From Leptofilum sp050292445 (lineage in GTDB: Bacteria; Chloroflexota; Anaerolineae; Promineifilales; Promineifilaceae), in NCBI GenBank assembly GCA_050292445.1, contig JBNKLQ010000007.1, forward strand, positions 1 through 43,555: a stretch of 43,555 bases of DNA. Direction: 5' to 3'. Below the pieces are notes generated by a model. That model worked only from the letters and a program-made list of their open reading frames with translations. It did no database searches and was not told where the DNA came from. Position 1 is the stretch's first letter, and the number at the start of each line of letters is the position of its first letter. Positions 1-8,042 of the stretch are shown piece after piece. A program made the position numbers and the translations under genes.

Positions 1-246
1 GTTTTACCCGTACAAGCCGCCCCAGTGAATACATGCCATCTCGTCTTAACCGCGTAAGCTATTGACAGAAGGTTTTGGTCTAGTTCTTTTGTGATCACTT
101 GGTAACTCGATTACTTGCGATCAGTTGTACTACAACTACTCGTCGTATCTTTTACTGAGAAATCATTTAGGCCACCCAACAATATGTTATTCTGCGCTAC
201 TATAGTCGCCTAATCTAAATGGGTGTCACCTTGTTGATCTTGTGCG
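1..246. other. Intergenic stretch, no gene seen
   Basis: AT-rich sequence downstream of the flavoprotein gene at the left edge of the window. I see no open frame with a ribosome site, no tRNA or rRNA signature and no convincing terminator hairpin. A gene further left may own the promoter-like TTGACA near position 62, but no matching -10 box stands out. Confidence 0.5.
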
Positions 247-1587
247 TTAAGCTTGTCTGGCGGCAGAAAAGGCCAACTCGCTGAGCGTAGGATGGGCAGC
301 AAAGATGGCCGATAAATCATTCAGCGAAGCCCCTACCTGTATGGCCAGCGCTACGGGTGCTAGTACATCGCCAGCGTGCGGGCCAACAGCCACGCCGCCG
401 GTTACATTACCAGCCTGGTCATAAGCCAATTCCACAAAACCTTCCCTGTCCGAGAGAAGATGCGCTTTCATAACGGCGCTGTAAGCGACGCGTGTTGTTT
501 GAATTGCATCATCGTCTGAGGCCACGATGCCAACTTGAGCCACTTGCGGTTCAGAGTAAACAGCAGCGATCACAGCATTCGGATTGAAGGGCGCAACCTT
601 AGCACCGGCGGCGTGCAAACCAGCCACACGTGCCATCGCCATGGCCCGGTTTGCCACCATTGGTGGTCCGGCGGCATCGCCGACGGCATAAATGCCAGGG
701 ATGCTGGTTTGGCAAAATGAGTCCGTGTCAGGGAACTGGCGGTCGGCTACACCTAAACCAGCCGCATCCAGGTTGAGGCGTTTTAGGTCAGGGAAACGGC
801 CAATGGCTACAAAGGCCATCGCTGCTTTCTCGCGTGCGCCGTCAGGCATGACCACCGCTACTTCATCCCCTTCGTATTCAAAATGATCGGCTCGCTCAAC
901 CCGCGCCAAATTAACCCCCCGTTGCACCAAAATTTTGGCCATCAGGGCACCCGCCGCCGATGGAAAATCAGGCAGCACGCCAAATTTATCCACAATCCAG
1001 GTGACGGCTACACCCAGCCGATTGAACAGATAAACCACTTCCGTTCCCGTGGCCCCTGCGCCAATAACTGCTACGCTGGCAGGAAGCGTTTTCAAGGCGC
1101 TTAGAAATCGGGGGGCAATGATCTTTTTACCGTCTGGCTTCAGGTTAGGGGGGAAGAAGGGAACAGAGCCAGGGGCCAGGATAATCGCATCCCCGGTTAA
1201 AGTGGCGATATGCTGCCCCTCGTTGTCTTTCACTACCACATTGTCCGCTGCGGTAAATGAAGCCAGGCCGGTGACAACCTTTACGCCTAAAGAATCTAAC
1301 TCTGCTGCTTGTTGGGCGTTCCATTGCTCTTTGATGCGCTGTAAATGGGGCAAAATTGTGTGGGGTCTTGGCATTTCTTGGCTGCCGGTGAAGGGGGATT
1401 CAGTCATCAAAGCGGCCGTATCGGCAGCTGATAGCCAGACCTTGCTGGGCAACAGGCTGTGCCAGCCGGAGCGCCCTCCAACTGGTCCTTCACTAACCAA
1501 CGTAACTTCACTTCCTGCTGTGGCTGCGGCCCGCGCTGCCTCAATACCCGCTGGCCCTCCACCGATGACGATAATGTGCTTGCTCAT
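247..1587 (-). CDS. Class I pyridine nucleotide-disulfide oxidoreductase-like flavoprotein lacking the redox cysteines
   Basis: A 446-residue protein with the full lipoamide dehydrogenase fold. It has an FAD-binding GGGPAG at residues 9-14, an NAD(P)-binding GAGATG in the middle, a GD motif (YAVGDAAG) and the C-terminal dimerisation domain with HPTLSE (His432, Glu437). The family's active-site stretch GGxCxxxxCxPSK reads GGRSGWHSLLPSK at residues 37-49, so both redox cysteines are gone, and the only Cys near a motif lies elsewhere (SFCQTS). It can bind FAD and NAD(P)H but cannot do dithiol exchange. By analogy with mycobacterial LpdA-type homologues, a quinone or electron-acceptor reductase role is possible. 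The start is supported by GGAAGA eight bases upstream. It is not beside any 2-oxoacid dehydrogenase genes. Confidence 0.85.
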   Translation of the reverse strand: MSKHIIVIGGGPAGIEAARAAATAGSEVTLVSEGPVGGRSGWHSLLPSKVWLSAADTAALMTESPFTGSQEMPRPHTILPHLQRIKEQWNAQQAAELDSLGVKVVTGLASFTAADNVVVKDNEGQHIATLTGDAIILAPGSVPFFPPNLKPDGKKIIAPRFLSALKTLPASVAVIGAGATGTEVVYLFNRLGVAVTWIVDKFGVLPDFPSAAGALMAKILVQRGVNLARVERADHFEYEGDEVAVVMPDGAREKAAMAFVAIGRFPDLKRLNLDAAGLGVADRQFPDTDSFCQTSIPGIYAVGDAAGPPMVANRAMAMARVAGLHAAGAKVAPFNPNAVIAAVYSEPQVAQVGIVASDDDAIQTTRVAYSAVMKAHLLSDREGFVELAYDQAGNVTGGVAVGPHAGDVLAPVALAIQVGASLNDLSAIFAAHPTLSELAFSAARQA

Positions 1588-1691
1588 AAATTGTCTTCCT
1601 TTTGCTTAAATCGTTTCTACTTCTTAAGTTTACGGCCGTTTATATTTTTTGCATTCGCTAAATTGCCGGACCGTTAATTTGGGGTCTCCCC

Positions 1692-2567
1692 TCATTTTTC
1701 TGAGACTTTCCGCAGAATGTTCACCGCACTCTCAACCGAACGCCGATCCCTGGCACTCATTGCCGGGTCCATCATCCACTTTTCATACGCAGGCAACAAT
1801 AACTTGAACTCCGATAAAAACGTCTTGGTCATACTACGGATGGCGTCGCATAATACCCAGGTGGCAGCCGGGTTCTCTGGTGGAACATGTCGCCCAAGAA
1901 AGTCGCGCACAGGGCCTATTTCTCCTCTTGCCGCAAGTCGTATGGCGAAACTGACCGACTTCTTGACCACCTCTTCTTCATCGAACAGTAATTTCTCCGC
2001 CAGCGTTAGGCACTGGATAGTGTAAGCTGGCTGTTTCATTGGTAACCGCCCTACAACAGTGACACCTGCTCGCCTCACCCATTTGTTCTCATCATCCAGC
2101 CATGTCTCTATCGCGCTCAACCACTGCTCTGGCTTTTTGCGCACAATTGGTTCCAAAGCATCCATCGCCAACCGGTCCGCATCTTCCCAGGTGATACAGG
2201 TGCGACACAGTTCTTTTAACAACGGAATGATCTGCTCTGCATCGATCAACTCCATCGCCCCCAAAGGAATCACGCCCACGACACGGCCCTCTCGACCGTA
2301 CTCCTCCCACAACACCCGCACCAGCGGAATGAAGTCGTTCACGCGCTTGCGCGCTACTTTGCTAATTTCCTTGCCGATTGATTTAAGTACTGGCACAGGA
2401 ATGCCAACAGTCTCCTGCCGTTCCCGCAACTCTGCCTTGATACCTTCTATGCTCTTGGGCTCAAATTGAAGCCAGAGCGTACGCAGGTTGTCAGCAGTGA
2501 CCCGTGGTTCACTTGGATCATAGGCTTCAAGAATTGGACCAAGCTGACCAGTAAATTTTTCTTTCAT
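1692..2567 (-). CDS. DNA alkylation repair (AlkD-like) HEAT-repeat protein
   Basis: A 291-residue, all-helical protein resembling the DNA alkylation repair family (AlkC/AlkD, PF08713). The C-terminal two thirds carry the family's characteristic stretches: TWEDADRLAMDAL near residue 140 and a DDENKWVRRAGVTVV segment near residue 180, with helical repeats on both sides. AlkD enzymes remove N3- and N7-alkylated purines by trapping the damaged base against DNA through a HEAT-like solenoid without flipping it. The start has a strong ribosome site (GGAGGGG). It sits alone between two flavoprotein genes on the same strand. Catalytic activity cannot be judged from sequence because the key Asp/Trp positions vary in this family. 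Confidence 0.8.
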   Translation of the reverse strand: MKEKFTGQLGPILEAYDPSEPRVTADNLRTLWLQFEPKSIEGIKAELRERQETVGIPVPVLKSIGKEISKVARKRVNDFIPLVRVLWEEYGREGRVVGVIPLGAMELIDAEQIIPLLKELCRTCITWEDADRLAMDALEPIVRKKPEQWLSAIETWLDDENKWVRRAGVTVVGRLPMKQPAYTIQCLTLAEKLLFDEEEVVKKSVSFAIRLAARGEIGPVRDFLGRHVPPENPAATWVLCDAIRSMTKTFLSEFKLLLPAYEKWMMDPAMSARDRRSVESAVNILRKVSEK

Positions 2568-2624
2568 TTGTTCCCCTCCGATCTTTAATGATTCTCCATC
2601 CTTTTACATTTGCTTCTTTTCCTC

Positions 2625-2650
2625 TGTGGACATTATTATTGCTGTCCACA
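2625..2650. repeat. Short inverted repeat (8-bp arms)
   Basis: TGTGGACA and TGTCCACA form perfect 8-bp arms around a 10-base AT-rich loop. It lies between the end of the DadA-like gene and the start of the AlkD-like gene, both on the minus strand. It could be an operator for the AlkD-like gene or a weak terminator, but there is no T-run. Confidence 0.4.
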
Positions 2651-2785
2651 AATTGATAGTTTTGCGCCAATAAATTTGTTCAATATCTTGGCGATTGATG
2701 TATTCGTTGAATTGGAGCACGATCAACTTGGAGTCCCTTTTGTTCATGTTTTCCTGCTCCTTGTACACTTGCCATTGTTCCTTCC

Positions 2786-4039
2786 TTATCTTTCAGGTCG
2801 GAACGGAGCTAAAGGTATAGATGGCTTTTGCTCTGTTACTATCTCAGCAACCAATTTGCCCGTAACCGGACCATGGGTAATACCTAACATCCCGTGACCC
2901 GTCGCAAATATTAAATTGCTGACTTTTTCGCTACGGCCGATATAAGGTAATCCATCGGGTGTCAAGGGCCGATAGCCCGCCCACGGTGCCTCGGCATCAA
3001 GTGATTCCATATCTGGCAGCACCTTTTGTAAAGCATCTCGATTTACCTCAAGGCGTGTTGCATTAATCGACAGATCAAACCCAGCTAGCTCAAGCGTACT
3101 GCTAAATCTAAAGCGATCTTGCCCCAGTGGCGTAATCGCAACTTTAGCGTCATCAACAGCTAGCGGGCGCGTTGGCCCCTGTTCCGGTGAGTGCTTCTTC
3201 ACGGTGACGCTGTACCCTTTCGCTGGCTCCATCAAAATGGGGATGCCCATCTTTTTTGCCAAAATTGACGACCACGCGCCGGCGGCCAACACAACCTCTT
3301 CAGGTGTAATCGACCCGCCCGATGTTTTAATTTGACTAATACGACTCCCATCCTTTTCCAAACCAGTCACTTCGGTTTGTGTCAGGATGGTGGCCCCTTC
3401 TGCTTCAGCCTGCGCTGCAACCGATTTGACTAATTTTACAGGATCAAGATGGGCTTGCTCAGGAAAGAAAATGCCCGATTTAATGCCCTCTTGTAGTTTT
3501 GGTTCCAGTTCCTCTAGCCCAGCGCGCCCAAGGGATATGGCTTCTACGCCCATTTCGCGAAGCAAATCCGCCTCCTTTTCTCCAGCCTTCCGGTATTTTT
3601 CAGTCAAATGGAGATGAAGTAAACCAGCCTCGTTATATTCGAAATCCAGGTTAGGTTCGTCATTAAGTTCTCTGAAAAGATGGAGGCTTTTGCGGTTAAG
3701 CGCCAGCAAAGCTTTGGCACTGGCCATCATTTTTTTATGGGTACAGGCTGCTTGAAAAGCAACCAGCCATTTCACCAAATCGAGGCTTAACCGTGGTTTG
3801 ATATAAAAAGGGCTGCCCGGGTCAAGCATCCATTTGAGTCCTTGCCCCAGCACGCCGGGAACGGCCGTTGGCAATGCATACCCAGCCGCGACCCAACAAG
3901 CATTTCCCTTTGAGGCTCCGGCACAAATTTCCGCTTTTTCAATCAGGGTCACTTGCCGTCCTGCCCGTGTTAAATACAAAGCACAACAGGCCCCGATGAC
4001 ACCACCGCCAATAATGAGGATGTCTGTTTCAGGATTCAT
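2786..4039 (-). CDS. DadA-like FAD-dependent D-amino acid dehydrogenase / glycine oxidase family
   Basis: A 417-residue member of the DAO family (PF01266). The N-terminal Rossmann motif is ILIIGGGVIGACCALYLTRAG, and the C-terminus carries AGYRPLTPDGLPYIG and ATGHGMLGITHGPVTG, the typical FAD-closing segments of D-amino acid dehydrogenase (DadA). DadA oxidises D-amino acids to 2-oxo acids and ammonia, passing electrons to the respiratory chain. Length matches DadA. No alanine racemase (dadX) or transporter lies beside it, so the substrate cannot be assigned; other amino or imino acids are equally possible. The ribosome site is weak (GGAAT). Confidence 0.8.
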   Translation of the reverse strand: MNPETDILIIGGGVIGACCALYLTRAGRQVTLIEKAEICAGASKGNACWVAAGYALPTAVPGVLGQGLKWMLDPGSPFYIKPRLSLDLVKWLVAFQAACTHKKMMASAKALLALNRKSLHLFRELNDEPNLDFEYNEAGLLHLHLTEKYRKAGEKEADLLREMGVEAISLGRAGLEELEPKLQEGIKSGIFFPEQAHLDPVKLVKSVAAQAEAEGATILTQTEVTGLEKDGSRISQIKTSGGSITPEEVVLAAGAWSSILAKKMGIPILMEPAKGYSVTVKKHSPEQGPTRPLAVDDAKVAITPLGQDRFRFSSTLELAGFDLSINATRLEVNRDALQKVLPDMESLDAEAPWAGYRPLTPDGLPYIGRSEKVSNLIFATGHGMLGITHGPVTGKLVAEIVTEQKPSIPLAPFRPER

Positions 4040-4116
4040 AAAAGTAGATTCCCAACTGTCCGGTGTACATGGTGTTAGCCAGCGGTTGGAATAGGATTTT
4101 CATATCCCGTTGCGGG

Positions 4117-4485
4117 CTAGAACAGTCTCCCGATCAGGATGGCCAAGCCGGATAGCCCAAGCAGCAGCAAGCCGGAAATCTCCAGGATAACCAGTCGATT
4201 ATAGCCATGTAAAATGTCTGCCTGCCAGATTTTGAATCGTTCGGACGCATCCAAATGAACCGCTGACTGGCTGTTTTCTAACCCGGAAACGGTGCGCTGA
4301 TAAATCATTCCCATGAGGTTCACAAAACCGATTGAGATAACGATCGCACCTGCCCAGAAAAAGCCATCGCTGAATTGGGTGGAAGTTTCCCATCCGAGTA
4401 TTAAGCCGGTAATCGCTACGACGATACCGGAAATGAGCGAAAAAAGGATGGCACCGATCAGAATGCGCAGGATTTTATTTTTCAT
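4117..4485 (-). CDS. Small membrane protein of unknown function
   Basis: About 122 residues with three likely membrane segments: one close to the N-terminus, a second after a GWETSTQFSDGFFWAG loop, and a third at the C-terminus (LEISGLLLLGLSGLAILIG). A charged stretch (SERFKIWQADILHGYNR) lies between the second and third. I placed the start at the second ATG because GGGGGA lies just upstream. The first ATG, 12 bases earlier, would overlap that ribosome site and has none of its own. I do not recognise the family. Confidence 0.6.
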   Translation of the reverse strand: MKNKILRILIGAILFSLISGIVVAITGLILGWETSTQFSDGFFWAGAIVISIGFVNLMGMIYQRTVSGLENSQSAVHLDASERFKIWQADILHGYNRLVILEISGLLLLGLSGLAILIGRLF

Positions 4486-4518
4486 AGTTTCCCCCATGAT
4501 GTCTATTTTGTGATTATC

Positions 4519-4788
4519 TTAGCCCCTTTGAGGTGTAATACGGCCGCTTTCCTGCACGTCCACCGGCACCCCATCAATTTGGCCGGGGATGACATCTTCC
4601 GGGGCCAGCTGGGCACGGGGGACCTTCTTCTCGACCATCACTACCAGCACCACATCATCCGTACGGGTCTGCTGGTGCTGGCGGAAACCAATGCCAACGC
4701 CGACCACGTTGGCCTTGGCTAGTAGCTCTGCTTCATGTGCTGCTTTGACTGTTTGAATCCGTTCGATTGTTTCCTGCTGGCTGCTCAT
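4519..4788 (-). CDS. Stand-alone copy of the neighbouring protease's N-terminal domain
   Basis: An 89-residue protein whose whole length parallels residues 1-80 of the protease encoded just upstream. Both share the pattern KAAH, then NVVGVGIG, then (Q/R)TDD followed by a hydrophobic strand, then LAPE, VP, and a closing VPxDV. It starts three bases after the protease stop, and its ribosome site (GGAGAT) lies inside the end of the protease gene, so the two are surely co-translated. It has no catalytic residues and no signal peptide. It could be a free prodomain acting as inhibitor or chaperone of the protease, or a second binding module; the function is inferred from pairing only. Confidence 0.75.
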   Translation of the reverse strand: MSSQQETIERIQTVKAAHEAELLAKANVVGVGIGFRQHQQTRTDDVVLVVMVEKKVPRAQLAPEDVIPGQIDGVPVDVQESGRITPQRG

Positions 4789-4791
4789 TGG

Positions 4792-5802
4792 CTAAATCTC
4801 CACGTCCAGACAGTCCAAAACGGCCTGGATGGGGTTAAAAATGGTGGATTGGGTGGACCCGGCAAAAAGCAGCCCCACCGCCTGCTGCGAGTCGGCGGCT
4901 ACGATGAGCGAGCCAGAATCGCCTCCCTCAGACATTGGTCCGGCGACGAACTGATTCTCGAAAGTTGCTACTCGTCCTGATCCGTAATTGACGCTGACGG
5001 TTGCTTCAATGGTGGTGATGATGCCTGTGGTGTAGCCGGTGGTACGCCCCGATTTACGAACTTGCATCCCCAGCACGCCTTCCGCTGTGCCCGAAACGAC
5101 ACCGATGTTCAAAATTTCATCCAGCACGTCGCCATCGTTGATAGGGCGGGCAACGGCCGCATCCACCAAGTTTACTGCCTGGGGATTGGCCTGAAGTACG
5201 GTGACCCGGTGTCGCGAGCCAAGCAGACTGGCCATGGCGTTGCCAAACCCGGCATAGGCTGAAGCAATGCCGCAGTCGGAGCCGGTGTTGGTGCCAAAAT
5301 CAATGGTGCAGAATCGTTCCAGCCGAGCAATAAGGTCGTTGGCCACCGTGCCGCCGTCTGCCCCGCCGGGCTGAATAATGGGATCGCCCACCTGGGCGTC
5401 GTTGCTGTTGGCCAGGACGTGGTTGTTGGAGAGGATGAGGCGGTCGCCAGTGGTGCGGTCGCGCACGATGCAGCCCAGGGTTCCAGCCGAAATCTGGTAA
5501 TGGCCGATGCTTACGCCGCCTGGCGCAGGCCGGAATTTGCCCGTAGGCACCTGGTTGGCCCGCACGGTGCCTATTTGCACCACGTCGGTGGGGACACTGC
5601 CCAGCTGTGAGGGCACCAAAGCTTCTGGCGCTAATCCTTCGATGGCGATTTTGTCGGCTACCAGGACGGACAAACAGAGGTCATCGGTCTGAACACCGCC
5701 TTTTACATTTCGCCCGATGCCGACGCCGACCACATTGGGGCGGTTCATGAGTACGGCCGTATGTGCTGCTTTTGCTGCTCGAATTTCGCTTAACTCTGCC
5801 AT
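4792..5802 (-). CDS. Trypsin-like serine protease with N-terminal VVGVGIG domain
   Basis: A 336-residue protein. Residues 1-80 form a small alpha/beta domain (KAAH, NVVGVGIG) seen again in the downstream gene. The rest is a chymotrypsin-fold protease with His128 in LSNNHVLA, a probable Asp214 in NLVDAAVARP, and Ser296 in SEGGDSGSLIV. The SGRTTGYTTG segment near residue 251 is typical of the bacterial proteases distantly related to plant NAL1. No signal peptide or membrane segment is visible, so it probably acts in the cytosol or is exported by an unknown route. The ribosome site is good (GGAGGG). Substrate unknown. Confidence 0.8.
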   Translation of the reverse strand: MAELSEIRAAKAAHTAVLMNRPNVVGVGIGRNVKGGVQTDDLCLSVLVADKIAIEGLAPEALVPSQLGSVPTDVVQIGTVRANQVPTGKFRPAPGGVSIGHYQISAGTLGCIVRDRTTGDRLILSNNHVLANSNDAQVGDPIIQPGGADGGTVANDLIARLERFCTIDFGTNTGSDCGIASAYAGFGNAMASLLGSRHRVTVLQANPQAVNLVDAAVARPINDGDVLDEILNIGVVSGTAEGVLGMQVRKSGRTTGYTTGIITTIEATVSVNYGSGRVATFENQFVAGPMSEGGDSGSLIVAADSQQAVGLLFAGSTQSTIFNPIQAVLDCLDVEI

Positions 5803-5910
5803 TTTTCCCTCCGGAATTATAGCTAATTGGGGGAATGATGTAGGGTGCTTTGCGGATTTATGTCAGTATAAGTCAGGATGATGGGGAATACAACTGGGGG
5901 GAACACTCAA

Positions 5911-5974
5911 CAGGACTGGCAGTCCTAATTGGTACGCTTAAGAGTGAAACATCTGTGCAGGACTGGCAGTCCTA
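5911..5974. repeat. Two copies of a 17-bp palindromic repeat
   Basis: CAGGACTGGCAGTCCTA occurs twice, 47 bases apart. Each copy is a hairpin (AGGACTG/CAGTCCT around one G). The second copy overlaps the TAG stop of the TPR/zinc-ribbon gene. The sequence between the copies is not repetitive. They may act as 3' end stabilisers or a weak terminator for that gene. Confidence 0.7.
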
Positions 5975-7168
5975 AGATTCTGATCGCTGTACCATTTTCT
6001 GGTTCATCAGCTCAATTTGCTTAGATAGCGTTTGGCGCGTTTTGGGGTCTAAAGTTTTTTCCTGAGCCTGGCGCAGCGTGTCCAGGCTGCGCTCCGGGAA
6101 GCCCAATCGAGCGTACCCATCTGCTAAACGGCGCAAGATGGCAATATTACCGGGTGACCGCCCTACCGCACGTTGCCAATAGAGAACGGCCGTCGCCCAC
6201 ATACCTCGTTGCGCAAACAGTTTCCCTGCTTTATCCAGCACCAACGGATCTTTGACCCGCTCGTCGGCCACAGCAATACGCCATCGCTTTACCCGCTTAA
6301 AGTCACCCCCGGCCATAATCACCATGTATACATACAAGAGTTCAATAATAATAAAAGGCGCGATGCAAATAAAGCCCAAAAGGGAGGAGCCGCCGCCTAC
6401 ATTGGTTGCGGGAACTGGAATTGATAAAAATGCCAGCGCCACGATGGCCAACACCATTAAAATCAAACCGGCTATGGCCAGCCAATACGCCCATACCTGC
6501 CGCAAAAATAAAGCAACGGTAAAGCCAATAGAGAGGAGCTGTCCCACAACAATGCTAATCAAGTAATATCGTTCCAGCGGTGGCAGTTCTGGCAAAACGG
6601 CAAAAAGAGAGGCACCAAGCAACAGCAGGCCAAGCAAAGCAAAAAGATGGTTGATGCTGCGCAGCGCCACCCAAATAATTAAATATTTACTGCGGTTGGG
6701 AAAAACTGGCTCTTTTCCCACCATTAGCCGCTTGCATTTAGGGCAGCGTCTGTCGCTGCGCTGCACTGGCTGGGCACAGTAGGCGCACAAATCGGCTGAA
6801 CTGCTCCACACATCCTGGAACTTAGGCATATGTGGATCAGTAGCTTCGGGCAGCACCACATCGTAAACAGGTTGGTCCCATACTTCTGGTTTTTCTTCTT
6901 CTGTTGGGGGTGGGGCAGGTGGGGGAATAACCCCCAGCTTTTTTAGCCCCTTTTTAGCAATTTCATTATCGGGGTTGATCGCCAGGACGTTTTCCAGGCA
7001 AATTTGGCGATCTTCTTTGGTTTTTACGGTGCCACTTAACCACAGCCAGGCCGTTTCATTTTTCTCGTCCTGCTCCACGATCTTCATGAGGAGTTGGTGG
7101 GCCTTTTCTCGCTCACCGGCTTTGGCCGCCTGAATGGCACTCTTGAGTAGTTGGTCACTCTCTGTCAT
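5972..7168 (-). CDS. TPR / zinc-ribbon / four-helix membrane protein
   Basis: A 398-residue protein in modular order. An N-terminal tetratricopeptide region (residues 1-75) is followed by a Pro-rich linker (PPPAPPPTEEEKP) and a zinc ribbon with CAYC and CPKC pairs near residues 128-145. Four hydrophobic segments span roughly residues 165-285, and a second TPR pair closes the protein (AQRGMWATAVLYWQRAVGRSPGN and the following repeat). This suggests a membrane scaffold with both TPR ends in the cytosol, assembling partner proteins. I do not know the family function. The ribosome site is weak. It lies next to, but in a separate unit from, the succinate dehydrogenase operon. Confidence 0.7.
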   Translation of the reverse strand: MTESDQLLKSAIQAAKAGEREKAHQLLMKIVEQDEKNETAWLWLSGTVKTKEDRQICLENVLAINPDNEIAKKGLKKLGVIPPPAPPPTEEEKPEVWDQPVYDVVLPEATDPHMPKFQDVWSSSADLCAYCAQPVQRSDRRCPKCKRLMVGKEPVFPNRSKYLIIWVALRSINHLFALLGLLLLGASLFAVLPELPPLERYYLISIVVGQLLSIGFTVALFLRQVWAYWLAIAGLILMVLAIVALAFLSIPVPATNVGGGSSLLGFICIAPFIIIELLYVYMVIMAGGDFKRVKRWRIAVADERVKDPLVLDKAGKLFAQRGMWATAVLYWQRAVGRSPGNIAILRRLADGYARLGFPERSLDTLRQAQEKTLDPKTRQTLSKQIELMNQKMVQRSES

Positions 7169-7258
7169 GGCTCAATTGTTTGCTGTGGCACGCACTGAAA
7201 CTGAAGTAAACGCTGCTTCAGAAGACTGCTGGGGTGCAGCCAGTTTTTATAATTTAAA

Positions 7259-7290
7259 GGTGCGACGCACTTGTTAAAGTGCGTCGCACC
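7259..7290 (-). terminator. Perfect 14-bp hairpin ending the sdh operon
   Basis: GGTGCGACGCACTT and AAGTGCGTCGCACC form perfect arms around a GTTA loop. On the minus strand the hairpin follows the sdhB stop by about a dozen bases and continues into an A/T-rich tail (TTTAAATTATAAAAA), as expected for an intrinsic terminator. The arm sequence also looks like a dispersed palindromic element, so it may be a recruited repeat. Confidence 0.65.
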
Positions 7291-7301
7291 TGGCTTTCCT
7301 G

Positions 7302-8027
7302 TTAAACTTCGCCAGAGGTCAGCGCCATCTTCACTTCGGCGATGGCTTTGGTAACTTCAATTTCACGTGGACAGGCGTTGGTGCAGTTGAAGTTGGTGCG
7401 GCAGCGCCAGACGCCCATTGTATCTCCAACTACGTCTAGCCGTTCGTTGTAAGCTTGATCGCGGGTGTCGAAGATGAAGCGATGTGCCTGCACAATGGCC
7501 GCTGGGCCGATGTATTTTTCGTTGGCCCAGAAGCTGGGGCAAGAGCTGGTGCAAGCGGCACACAGAATACATTTGGTGGTGTCGTCAAAGCGGGCACGGT
7601 CTTCTTGGGATTGCAATCGCTCACGGCCGTTTTCCGGCACGGGCGAATCGTTCACAAAATAGGGCATCACTGAGCGGTAATGCTCAAAAAATGCATCCAT
7701 ATCCACAATCAAATCTTTGAGAACACGCATACCCAGGATAGGCTCGACTTGAATTTTGGCTTCGTTGCTGCCTTCCTTGGTTAGCCGAGTGACCAGCGTT
7801 TTGCAGGCCAGCGCATTAGCTCCATTGATCCGCATGGCATCAGAGCCGCAAACGCCGTGGGCGCAGGAACGGCGCAGCGATAGCGTGCCATCCTGTTCCC
7901 ACTTTACCCGATGCAGTACATCGAGCACGGAATCATTGGGTCGGACATCTTGTATAGTGTATTCACCCCACCAGGGAACGCTATCCTTTTCCGGATTGAA
8001 GCGACGAATACGCATTTGAACTTGCAT
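7302..8027 (-). CDS. sdhB: Succinate dehydrogenase iron-sulfur subunit
   Basis: A 241-residue SdhB that carries electrons from the flavin subunit to quinone through three Fe-S clusters. The [2Fe-2S] ligands lie in SCAHGVCGSDAM plus a later Cys75, with Asp at the third ligand position as in E. coli SdhB, so that is not a defect. The [4Fe-4S] and [3Fe-4S] clusters are in CILCAACTSSCPSFW and CRTNFNCTNACPREI. It is the last gene of sdhCDAB, 15 bases after sdhA, with a good ribosome site (GAGGAGA). The complex sits on the cytoplasmic face of the membrane and joins the citric acid cycle to respiration. Confidence 0.95.
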   Translation of the reverse strand: MQVQMRIRRFNPEKDSVPWWGEYTIQDVRPNDSVLDVLHRVKWEQDGTLSLRRSCAHGVCGSDAMRINGANALACKTLVTRLTKEGSNEAKIQVEPILGMRVLKDLIVDMDAFFEHYRSVMPYFVNDSPVPENGRERLQSQEDRARFDDTTKCILCAACTSSCPSFWANEKYIGPAAIVQAHRFIFDTRDQAYNERLDVVGDTMGVWRCRTNFNCTNACPREIEVTKAIAEVKMALTSGEV

Positions 8028-8042
8028 AGGAATCTCCTCGAT

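Noticed and set aside
7845..7870. Missing third Cys in the [2Fe-2S] motif of SdhB
   Set aside because: Asp at this position is also present in E. coli SdhB and is a normal cluster ligand variant.
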